Source of the DNA: Yanghanlia caeni | GTDB taxonomy: Bacteria > Pseudomonadota > Gammaproteobacteria > Burkholderiales > Burkholderiaceae_B | NCBI GenBank assembly: GCA_030733815.1 | Contig: JAUZQE010000013.1 | Location: forward strand, 23,274-87,273 | Direction: 5' to 3' | Length of the DNA stretch: 64,000 nucleotides | Part shown: one piece after another, positions 18,830-26,643 of the stretch | Layout: each line of letters opens with the position of its first letter | Position numbering within the stretch: position 1 is the stretch's first letter | The notes under the pieces: model-generated | Told to the model about the DNA's origin: nothing | The model's input: only the letters and a program-made list of their open reading frames with translations | Databases searched by the model: none | Translations under genes and position numbers: made by a program

Positions 18830-20029
18830 ATGTCCGACTCCCCCGCTATCCGCCTGACTCGCGATGCCAAGCGTCTCATTACGCTTGGCCAGGCACTGGC
18901 CCGTTCCGGCAGCCGTCTCGAAGATATCTTCTGGGAAGACGAGCTCGCCCGTCTGATTGCCAAGATTCTTGGTGGCAAGAAGTCCAGAACACTGGAAGAC
19001 GTGCTCGACTTCCTGGTGCATGACGACATCGGCGTTTACGAAATTCTCGTCGAGCAGGCGGAAACCTGCTCCGAGTCTGTACGCCTGACGCATCAGGGCA
19101 TTGAATACGACGTGCTGCTGGTCTGCGCACCCATCGTGGCCTGGACGCGCTACCGGCTTCCCCAGGGCCGGCTCACCCCGGCCCAGCACGAAGCCCTGCG
19201 CGCCGCGCTGGCCGAAATCATAGCCGCCGAAGGTGCGCAGATCGCCATGCTGCCGCACCTGGTGTCATTCGACGAAATGCCGCAAACCTTTCAGGAAACA
19301 CGCGTCTGGACCCAGCGGCTGGGAGCCCTCGCCATTGGCGCCTCCAGCGAGTCCTGCCCCACCCGCGATCCGGCCGACAATGAAGGCATGCTCGCCGACG
19401 CGCGCTTTGCCATCGCCGCGATCGCCGTACCTGCCGGGCAGCCGGTGTTTCGCTGGCAAGACCCCGACTCCGCAGCGCTCGAGCTGCGCAAGAAGGCCGA
19501 AGAGGCGTGGGCGGCTCAGATCACTCAGCTGCTGGGCACCCTGTTCACAGGTTGCCAGACACAGGCGTTGTTACCCGACGCCTACTACACCACCAACCGC
19601 GAGGCCGATCGGCGCATTCGCCCCATGGCGCTGCGTGCGGCCGTCACATGGCTGCAGACGGCCGCCGATCTGCCCGGGCCCGAGTTGCGGGCAGCCATCG
19701 TGGCATGCGGCAACGCGGGGGTCGAAGAATTCCGAATCGGTTTCTCGCCGCGCATGAGCAACGACGTGATCTACGGCTGCGTGTGGCCGGTACTCAGCAA
19801 GGAAGAAGCGGTGATCGACGGCGTGGAAAGCAATCACATCGACGTACCCGAATCGATCGCCGCACTGCTCAAGGAACTGGGTGTCGCCGAGATCCGGCGC
19901 CTGCCCGGCATCCAGCCGCCCGAGTACTGCGAAGACTGTGGTGCGCCCTTCTTCCCGAATGCACTGGGCGAAATGATGCACCCCGAGCTGCCCGACGAAA
20001 CCGATCTGGAGCCCGTGCACTTCCACTAA
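18830..20029 (+). CDS. DUF2863 family protein
   Basis: The 399-residue protein matches what I recall of the betaproteobacterial DUF2863 family: RLTRDAKRLITLGQALARSG near the start, FWEDELARLIAKIL, and a C-terminal CEDCGAPFFPNALGEMMHPE that looks like half of a zinc ribbon. No catalytic residues are evident. The start at 18830 (MSDSPAIRL) is preferred over the open frame from 18731, which would run back towards the acnB terminator. It lies 19 bases before earP, so it may be cotranscribed with earP. Its role is unknown. Confidence 0.82.
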   Translation: MSDSPAIRLTRDAKRLITLGQALARSGSRLEDIFWEDELARLIAKILGGKKSRTLEDVLDFLVHDDIGVYEILVEQAETCSESVRLTHQGIEYDVLLVCAPIVAWTRYRLPQGRLTPAQHEALRAALAEIIAAEGAQIAMLPHLVSFDEMPQTFQETRVWTQRLGALAIGASSESCPTRDPADNEGMLADARFAIAAIAVPAGQPVFRWQDPDSAALELRKKAEEAWAAQITQLLGTLFTGCQTQALLPDAYYTTNREADRRIRPMALRAAVTWLQTAADLPGPELRAAIVACGNAGVEEFRIGFSPRMSNDVIYGCVWPVLSKEEAVIDGVESNHIDVPESIAALLKELGVAEIRRLPGIQPPEYCEDCGAPFFPNALGEMMHPELPDETDLEPVHFH

Positions 20030-20048
20030 GGCCCACCACCCGGTAACC

Positions 20049-21173
20049 GTGCCCCGCTCCTTCGATATTTTCTGCAGGGTGGTCGACAACTACGGCGACA
20101 TCGGCGTGTGCTGGCGTCTGGCGCGCGAACTGGCCCGGCGCGGCGGCCCCGAAAGGGTGGTACGGCTCTGCAGCGACGACCTGCGCACGTTCAGCCGCAT
20201 CGCGCCCGGGGTGACGCCCACGGCGGCGGCGCAAACAATCCATGGCATCGATATCGTGCCCTGGGCACAGGCGGCCACCGCCGAGCCGGCCGACGTCGTC
20301 ATCGAAGCCTTCGCCTGCTCGCCCCCTGCCGGGTATCTCGCGCGCCTGACACCCCGCCAGCTCTGGATCAACCTCGAGTACCTGAGCGCCGAAGACTGGG
20401 TGGAATCGTGCCACGGTCTGCCATCGCTGCAGGCCGGCGGCCTGCGCAAGTTTTTCTTCTTTCCGGGCTTTACGGCCGGCACGGGTGGCCTGCTGCGCGA
20501 AGACGACCTGATCGCCCGGCGCGACGCCTGGCAGCGTAACGCGGATGCCCGTCTCTCATTGCTGGCCCGACTCGGCGTCAGCACAGAATGGCTGCAGCGC
20601 CTTCAAGATGGTGCGCGCCTGGTCTACGTGTTCTGCTACCCCGACTCACCCCAGAACGCGCTCGTGCAAGCCCTGGCCGGCGCTGCGCCCGATACGCTGA
20701 TTCTTGCACCGGAAGGCGTCTGGCACGCCGGCAGCGCGCCGCATGAGGGCACAGGCAGTGCCAGCAAGGTGGGCGTGCACGCGCATGCGTTCGTGGATCA
20801 GGAAACGTTCGACCAGATGCTGTGGAGCGCAGACCTGAACATCGTGCGCGGCGAGGACTCCCTGGTGCGGGCAATCTGGGCCGGGCGACCCATGATCTGG
20901 CAGCCTTACCGGCAAGCCGATGATCTTCACCTGGAAAAACTGGCGGCATGGCTCGCCCGGGCACCCTACGCGCCCGACGTCAAGGCCCTGATGTACGCCT
21001 GGAGCACGGGCGACAGCACCACCCTCGCCACCCGGCTGCCCCAGCTGCTGCAGGGCGACGCCCATGCGCGCTGGGCGGCACAAGCGCGTAACTGGAGCCT
21101 GACGCTGGCAGGGCAGACGAGCCTTGCGCAACGGCTGGAACGCTTCTGCACAGAACATGCGCAAACACGGTAA
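20049..21173 (+). CDS. earP: EF-P arginine rhamnosyltransferase
   Basis: EarP transfers rhamnose from dTDP-rhamnose to Arg32 of elongation factor P, which activates EF-P for polyproline translation. The 374 residues start at a GTG (20049) and carry the conserved N-terminus FDIFCRVVDNYGDIGVCWRL, including the aspartate of NYGDIG. WINLEYLSAEDWVE and the C-terminal nucleotide-sugar site NIVRGEDSLVRAIWAGRPM are also present. The neighbouring efp gene encodes the arginine form of EF-P, which confirms the pair. A terminator-like hairpin separates the two genes. Confidence 0.95.
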   Translation: MPRSFDIFCRVVDNYGDIGVCWRLARELARRGGPERVVRLCSDDLRTFSRIAPGVTPTAAAQTIHGIDIVPWAQAATAEPADVVIEAFACSPPAGYLARLTPRQLWINLEYLSAEDWVESCHGLPSLQAGGLRKFFFFPGFTAGTGGLLREDDLIARRDAWQRNADARLSLLARLGVSTEWLQRLQDGARLVYVFCYPDSPQNALVQALAGAAPDTLILAPEGVWHAGSAPHEGTGSASKVGVHAHAFVDQETFDQMLWSADLNIVRGEDSLVRAIWAGRPMIWQPYRQADDLHLEKLAAWLARAPYAPDVKALMYAWSTGDSTTLATRLPQLLQGDAHARWAAQARNWSLTLAGQTSLAQRLERFCTEHAQTR

Positions 21174-21210
21174 AATTAATGGTTATTCAAGTGCTTGCTC
21201 CGGCTTCTGA

Positions 21211-21232
21211 GGGGAACCTTCGTTCCCCTTTT
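21211..21232 (+). terminator. Hairpin with U-run between earP and efp
   Basis: GGGGAAC (21211-21217) pairs with GTTCCCC (21222-21228) around CTTC, followed by TTTT. It lies 38 bases after the earP stop, so efp probably has its own promoter, or the site attenuates read-through. Confidence 0.75.
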
Positions 21233-21276
21233 GCGTGTTCTGGCGGAGCAGTCAAACCCCGGAGTGAAAGAAGTTT

Positions 21277-21834
21277 ATGAAAACCGCACAGGAACTGCGC
21301 GTTGGCAACGTCGTGATGGTCGGCAACGACCCGCTCGTCGTTCAAAAATCGGAATACAACAAGTCGGGCCGCAACGCCGCCGTCTGCAAGCTCAAATTCA
21401 AGAACCTGCTTACCGGTTCGGCCAGCGAATCCGTGTACAAGGCCGATGAAAAGTTCGAAGTGGTGATGCTCGACCGCAAGGAATGCACCTACTCGTACTA
21501 TGCCGATCCCATGTACGTGTTCATGGACGAAGAATACAACCAGTACGAAGTGGAAGCCGACAACATGGGCGACGCACTGAACTACCTGGAAGAAGGCATG
21601 GCCGTGGAAGTGGTGTTCTACGAAGGCCGCGCGATTTCGGTGGAACTGCCCACCACGCTTGTGCGCACCATCGAATACACCGAACCCGCCGTCAAGGGCG
21701 ACACGTCGGGCAAGGTCATGAAGCCGGCCAAGCTCAGCACGGGTTTCGAGGTTTCGGTGCCCCTGTTCTGCAACATTGGCGACAAGATCGAAATCGATAC
21801 GCGCACGGGCGAGTACCGCAGCCGCGCAAGCTGA
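21277..21834 (+). CDS. efp: Elongation factor P (Arg32 type)
   Basis: EF-P binds ribosomes stalled at proline runs and promotes peptide-bond formation. The 185 residues show the three-domain EF-P pattern: the KOW-like N-terminal domain, the middle region with [19 protein letters not shown], and the C-terminal signature [17 protein letters not shown]. The modification site lies in [10 protein letters not shown], with arginine at position 32. That fits rhamnosylation by EarP instead of lysylation by EpmA. The ribosome site is GGAGTGAAAG. Confidence 0.97.
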   Translation: MKTAQELRVGNVVMVGNDPLVVQKSEYNKSGRNAAVCKLKFKNLLTGSASESVYKADEKFEVVMLDRKECTYSYYADPMYVFMDEEYNQYEVEADNMGDALNYLEEGMAVEVVFYEGRAISVELPTTLVRTIEYTEPAVKGDTSGKVMKPAKLSTGFEVSVPLFCNIGDKIEIDTRTGEYRSRAS

Positions 21835-21915
21835 TCTGGCCCTGCTGCGGGCGGCTCGCAAGGGTTGCCCGCCAATGCCTTTGCGGGTGTACCGTTGCGC
21901 GTGTACGCCCCGAAC

Positions 21916-22416
21916 CTACTGCAGATGATCGTCGTCGAGGAACTCGGGTATTGCCACCACGGCGATGCCTTCCTCGGCCAGTTCGGCGCGTTCCTGCGCC
22001 GTGGCCGTACCGCGAATGGGGCGCTCCTTGGCCTCGCCGTAATGAATGCGGCGCGATTCCTCGGCAAAGCGGGAACCCACGTTTTCGGTTTCGCGCACGA
22101 TTTTACGCACCTGGCGCAGCACTTCGGCCTGAATGCGCGCAAGTTCGGCCGCTTCGTGTGTGCCGCCGGAGGCCCTGCCCGCATCGGACTGCGCTCGTGA
22201 TTCGGCCGTGCCGGCCCGCCCCTCGAGGCGTTCTCGTTTGAGATGGCCGACATTAAGCCGCGCCGCCGACACCTTGCGGCTGACAACAGTGGAATTACAT
22301 ACCGGGCACGACAGCAGCCCGTCGGCCTTCTGAGTCTCGTAGGCCTCGGCAGATGCGAACCAGCCTTCGAATACATGGCTGTGTTCGCATTGAAGGTCGA
22401 ATACTTTCAGTGACAT
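21916..22416 (-). CDS. DUF1178 family protein
   Basis: The 166-residue protein begins MSLKVFDLQCEHSHVFEGWF and contains GLLSCPVCNSTVVSRKVSAARLN, an N-terminal zinc-ribbon-like segment. A charged helical middle (EVLRQVRKIVRETENVGSRFAEE) and the C-terminal block GIAVVAIPEFLDDDHLQ follow. This layout is that of DUF1178, common in Alpha- and Betaproteobacteria with no settled function. I used the ATG at 22416; upstream in-frame residues to 22458 look non-coding. It follows yejF by 51 bases on the same strand. Confidence 0.85.
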   Translation of the reverse strand: MSLKVFDLQCEHSHVFEGWFASAEAYETQKADGLLSCPVCNSTVVSRKVSAARLNVGHLKRERLEGRAGTAESRAQSDAGRASGGTHEAAELARIQAEVLRQVRKIVRETENVGSRFAEESRRIHYGEAKERPIRGTATAQERAELAEEGIAVVAIPEFLDDDHLQ

Positions 22417-22467
22417 GAAGCAAATATGGGGTCGGCCTCGCACGATGCAAGCCGCCATCCCATTCTC

Positions 22468-24168
22468 CTACAGGCGTGGCACCGCAGCAAGCAGTGCCTG
22501 GGTCTGGGGGTGGCGGGGTTCACGCAATACGCGATCAGCCGGGCCGTCTTCGACGATGCGGCCTTCGTGCATGATGGCGATGCGATCGGCCATGTATTCC
22601 ACCACCCCGAAGTTGTGGGTAATGAACAGGCAGGCCAGCTGCATGGATTCCTGCAGTGAATGCAGCAGATCGAGAATCTGCGCCTGAACCGAGACATCGA
22701 GTGCCGAGGTGGGTTCGTCGCACACCAGAACGGATGGTTCCACCGCCAGTGCCCGGGCTATGGCAATGCGCTGGCGCTGCCCGCCCGAAAACTCGTGCGG
22801 GTAACGCCGCAATGCGTCACCCGGCAGCCCCACCTGTTCAAGCATGTGCGCGGCGCGCTGTTCGCGCTCTGCGCGCGACCATTCCGGGCGCAGCGCCGCC
22901 ATGCCTTCGGCCAGGATCTCGCCGACCGCCATACGCGGGTCGAGCGAGGCGTAAGGATCCTGGAACACGATCTGCACACGCCGGCGCATGGTCTTGAGGG
23001 CGGCGCCGCGCACGCCTTTCACATTTTCGCCCTGCAGGCGGATCTGCCCGCCCACCTGCGCCTGCCCGTCGAGCAGGCCCAGCAGGGCTTTGGCCGCGGT
23101 GGTCTTGCCGCAACCGGAGCCGCCCAGCAACGCCAGCGTTTCACCCGCGTGCAAGGCAAAGCTCACGCCCTTGAGCACCTCGACGCCCGAGGCCCGCTGC
23201 AGCAGCGAACGGCGCTTCATGTAACGCACGGTCAGGTCGCGCACCTCGAGCACGGGCTCGCCGCGAGGCTGCACCATAGGCCGCTTGCGCCGCTCGAGCG
23301 ATGGAATGGCCGCCAGCAGCTCGCGCGCATACGGGTGCCGGGGGTCGGCAAAGAAGCTTGCCGCGTCGCGCGTTTCGACAATTTTGCCGTGACGCATGAG
23401 CGCCACATGCTGCGCCACCTTCTTCACCACAGCCAGATCGTGGGTGATGAGCAGAATGGCCAGACCCAGTTCGCGCTGAATGTCGCGCAACAGATCGAGA
23501 ATCTGATTCTGAACGGTGACGTCCAGCGCCGTGGTGGGCTCGTCGGCAATCAGCAGGCGAGGCTCGGCAGCGAGCGCCATTGCGATCATGATCCGCTGCT
23601 TCTGGCCCCCCGAGAACTGGAACGGGTAGTCGTCGAGCCGGCGTTGCGGCTCGGGAATACCGACACGCTCGAGCCAGTGCACGGCCCGCTCACGCAATGC
23701 CGCAGCACGCAGGGGCGTGTGCAGGCGCAGCGTTTCCTCGATCTGCTGGCCAATGGTGAGCACGGGGTTCAGGCTGGTCGAGGGTTCCTGGAATATGATC
23801 CCCATTTCGCCACCCCGTACCCGGCGCATGTCACGTTCCGGCAAGCGCGCGAGATCGGTCTCGCCCAGGCACACGCGGCCGGTACGCATGCGGGCCGCCT
23901 CGGGCAGCAGGCGCAGCATGGCAAGGGCCGTCATGCTCTTGCCACTGCCCGACTCGCCCACCAGCGCAAAGGTTTCCCCGGCGGAAATGGCGAGGTTCAA
24001 CGCCGATACCGCCTCATGCAGCCCCGCCTCGGTATCGATGGCCACGCTCAGGCCGCTGACCTCGAGCACCCGCTCGCCCGCCGGGAGGGCTGCCGGTGTG
24101 GCCACCGACGACGGTGCCCCGGCAATGCGGTCATCGAGTTGCGTATCGACAGCCGTGCGCTGCATCAT
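22468..24168 (-). CDS. yejF: Peptide ABC transporter, fused double ATPase
   Basis: YejF energises import of short peptides (and, in E. coli, microcin C) through YejB and YejE. Two ATPase domains are fused in 566 residues. The first has Walker A GESGSGKS at 71-78 and signature FSGGQKQR. The second has GGSGCGKTT and FSGGQRQR with Walker B SVLVCDEPTSALDVS. Each domain has the oligopeptide-family tail. The ATG overlaps the yejE stop by 4 bases. It is the last transporter gene of the leftward operon. Confidence 0.94.
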   Translation of the reverse strand: MMQRTAVDTQLDDRIAGAPSSVATPAALPAGERVLEVSGLSVAIDTEAGLHEAVSALNLAISAGETFALVGESGSGKSMTALAMLRLLPEAARMRTGRVCLGETDLARLPERDMRRVRGGEMGIIFQEPSTSLNPVLTIGQQIEETLRLHTPLRAAALRERAVHWLERVGIPEPQRRLDDYPFQFSGGQKQRIMIAMALAAEPRLLIADEPTTALDVTVQNQILDLLRDIQRELGLAILLITHDLAVVKKVAQHVALMRHGKIVETRDAASFFADPRHPYARELLAAIPSLERRKRPMVQPRGEPVLEVRDLTVRYMKRRSLLQRASGVEVLKGVSFALHAGETLALLGGSGCGKTTAAKALLGLLDGQAQVGGQIRLQGENVKGVRGAALKTMRRRVQIVFQDPYASLDPRMAVGEILAEGMAALRPEWSRAEREQRAAHMLEQVGLPGDALRRYPHEFSGGQRQRIAIARALAVEPSVLVCDEPTSALDVSVQAQILDLLHSLQESMQLACLFITHNFGVVEYMADRIAIMHEGRIVEDGPADRVLREPRHPQTQALLAAVPRL

Positions 24169-25661
24169 GCGTCCTCCCTGCCCTTGCGGGCCACGGCCGC
24201 CGACGCCAGGCCGCCATCAGACCCCGCTGTGCGCCGCATGCCGGCGCGACGCGGCTGGATGCGCCGCATGCGCGGGTCGAACGCTTCCTGAACGGCATCG
24301 GCGAAGATGTTGGCCGAAAGCACCAGCGCCAGCAAAAACACGAACGCCGCGAGCAAGTTCCACCAGATCATCGGATCGCGCGACATTTCCGTACGCGCCG
24401 CATCGATCATGGTGCCGTATGACGGCGTGCTGGGGTCGACACCGATGCCCAGATAGGACAGCACCGCTTCATACAGCACCAGCCCCGAGAACTGCAGCAC
24501 CATGGTAATGAGCACGATGTGCATGACATTGGGCAGCAGATGCCGGCGCATGATGCGCCAGTGGCTCACGCCAAACGCTCGGGCGGCCTGCACGTATTCA
24601 AGTTCCCTTAGTTTGAGTGCCTCGGCACGCAGCAGCCGGCACAGCCCGGCCCAGCCCGTCAGCCCGAGAATGAGACACAGCAGAAACAGCCGCAGGTCGG
24701 CTCGTGCAGCAACCGTGTCGAACAGCTCGGGATTGTTGTCGATGTAGACCTGCATCATCAGCACGCAGGCCGCCACCAGCAGCACGCCGGGAATGGACGT
24801 GAGCGTGGTGTAGATGTACTGCACGATGTCGTCGACCTTGCCTTTGAAATACCCGGCCGTTATGCCGAACACGATGGCCGGCGGCAGCATGGCGAAGGTG
24901 GTGAGTAGGCCGATCACCAGCGCCGTGCGCACACTCTTGATCGAAAGCCACAGCACGTCGTTGCCCGTACGGTCGGTGCCCAGTACGTGGTAGTCGGCGG
25001 CCAGGCTCAGTGTGACACCGCCCAGCAGCATCAGCACGCCGGCACTGAACCAGAAGGCACGCCAGGGCAGGTCGGATTCACGCCACCACCAGCGCCAGCC
25101 GGCGCCCCAACCGCCCCGCCGTCGGCCATGCAACGCCGTCATCGCACCGGCCAGCAGCGCGGCCCCGGCTATGCCGGCCAACAGACCCTGAACGACACGG
25201 CGCCGCAGATCGGCCCCGCGCTCCGCGTCATCGGCCAGCTGCACACCGGCGTACTTGAGGCGCGGGTAGTCGCGTACCACTTCACCATCGACCAGCCACG
25301 ATTCCTTGGTGAACTGGTGCAGCGCCAGCGGCGCGGAATAGGTGCGCTCGCGGTTGGGCAGCTGGGTGAGGTCGAGCACGGCGTCAAGCGCGGAACGGGT
25401 AATGGGCGAATGCACCACCGCCTGTGCCCCGGCACCGGGCGCGGGGGGCAGCACGGGCCGGTAATGTATGGAGTCGAGCACACCAATGATGGCAAAGCAG
25501 GCCAGCACCACGCCGGCCGACATGGCCGAGGGCCGCCGGAACACCTGGCGCCACCCCTGTGCCATGGTGGGGTGGCGGCGCAGGCGCAGAATCTGCACCA
25601 CCACCAGCAGCACGGTGAACAGTACGAACGCGTCAGTCCAGAGAAGTACGAATTTCGGCAT
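24165..25661 (-). CDS. yejE: Peptide ABC transporter permease YejE-like
   Basis: This 498-residue inner-membrane permease has an N-terminal hydrophobic extension with a periplasmic loop, as expected of YejE. It ends with a DppC-type domain carrying the coupling motif EYVQAARAFGVSHWRIMRRHLLPN. Membrane segments are visible around FVLLWTDAFVLFTVLLVVVQ, LLAGIAGAALLAGAMTAL, ALVIGLLTTFAMLPPAIVFG and LLAAFVFLLALVLSANIFAD. A basic tail of about 35 residues (RMRRIQPRRAGMRR and onward) is longer than I would expect. It starts 4 bases after yejB. Confidence 0.92.
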   Translation of the reverse strand: MPKFVLLWTDAFVLFTVLLVVVQILRLRRHPTMAQGWRQVFRRPSAMSAGVVLACFAIIGVLDSIHYRPVLPPAPGAGAQAVVHSPITRSALDAVLDLTQLPNRERTYSAPLALHQFTKESWLVDGEVVRDYPRLKYAGVQLADDAERGADLRRRVVQGLLAGIAGAALLAGAMTALHGRRRGGWGAGWRWWWRESDLPWRAFWFSAGVLMLLGGVTLSLAADYHVLGTDRTGNDVLWLSIKSVRTALVIGLLTTFAMLPPAIVFGITAGYFKGKVDDIVQYIYTTLTSIPGVLLVAACVLMMQVYIDNNPELFDTVAARADLRLFLLCLILGLTGWAGLCRLLRAEALKLRELEYVQAARAFGVSHWRIMRRHLLPNVMHIVLITMVLQFSGLVLYEAVLSYLGIGVDPSTPSYGTMIDAARTEMSRDPMIWWNLLAAFVFLLALVLSANIFADAVQEAFDPRMRRIQPRRAGMRRTAGSDGGLASAAVARKGREDA

Positions 25662-25665
25662 GGCG

Positions 25666-26643
25666 TCACTCGAACCGGATGCGGGGATCGGCCAGCGTGT
25701 ACGACACGTCGGCCAGGATCAGCCCCACGATATACAGCGCCGAGCCCAGGAACACCATGGCACGCACGATCGAGAAATCCTGCGCATTGATGGCATCGAT
25801 GGTGTAACTGCCCAGGCCCGGAATGCCAAAGAACGATTCCGCGATAAGGCTGCCCATGAACAGCAGCGGAATGGCCGACACCGTGCCCGTGAGAATCGGC
25901 AGCATGGCATTGCGCAGCACGTGCCGGAACAGCACGACACGTTCGGCCAGCCCCTTGGCGCGCGCCGTTCGCACGTAATCCTTGCCGCTTTCTTCCAGAA
26001 ACAGGCTGCGGTAGAACCGTGCCTCGGCACCCAGACCGGAGATGACGCCCACCAGCACGGGCAGGGCCAGAAAGCGCAAGGCGCCCCAGCCTTCCACATA
26101 GCCGGAGTACGGCACCCACCGCAGAATCTTGGCAAACAGCCACTGGCCCGCAATGATGTAAAAGAGGCTCGATATCGACAACAGCACCACGCAGAACACC
26201 ACGCCCGCAAAATCAAGCCGAGTGCCCTTGAAATACACCAGCAGCAGCGAAAACGACACACTGACCAGCAGGCCCAGCGCGAAGGTGGGTATGGCCAGCA
26301 TCAGGCTGGGCATCATTCGCGTCCGGATTTCCTGCCCGATGTCGCGCCCTTCGTCGGAGAACCCGAAATCGAAACGCAGCAGCGGCACCGACCGGTCGTA
26401 GAAGATGGTGTCGGTAAAGCGCGCCATGCCCTCGGCCTGCGCGTTGTACATCAGCGGCTTGTCGTAGCCGCGCTGCGCCTTCCAGCGCTCCACGGCTTCC
26501 TGACTGACACGCTGACCCCCGATGGCCAGCCGCGCCATGTCGTCGGGCGTATTCACGGCGAAGAACAGCACGAAGGTCAGCAGGTTCACCCCCAGCAGAA
26601 TCAACGCGCCATAGAGCAGGCGGCGCACGATGTAGGTGATCAT
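25666..26643 (-). CDS. yejB: Peptide ABC transporter permease YejB-like
   Basis: This 325-residue DppB-type permease partners YejE. It begins MITYIVRRLLYGALILLGVN and has the EAA coupling motif KDYVRTARAKGLAERVVLFRH. The C-terminal helix block LIAESFFGIPGLGSYTIDAI is followed by DVSYTLADPRIRFE. The RF-DFG region near 90 is typical of YejB. The ATG overlaps the yejA stop by 4 bases. Confidence 0.94.
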   Translation of the reverse strand: MITYIVRRLLYGALILLGVNLLTFVLFFAVNTPDDMARLAIGGQRVSQEAVERWKAQRGYDKPLMYNAQAEGMARFTDTIFYDRSVPLLRFDFGFSDEGRDIGQEIRTRMMPSLMLAIPTFALGLLVSVSFSLLLVYFKGTRLDFAGVVFCVVLLSISSLFYIIAGQWLFAKILRWVPYSGYVEGWGALRFLALPVLVGVISGLGAEARFYRSLFLEESGKDYVRTARAKGLAERVVLFRHVLRNAMLPILTGTVSAIPLLFMGSLIAESFFGIPGLGSYTIDAINAQDFSIVRAMVFLGSALYIVGLILADVSYTLADPRIRFE

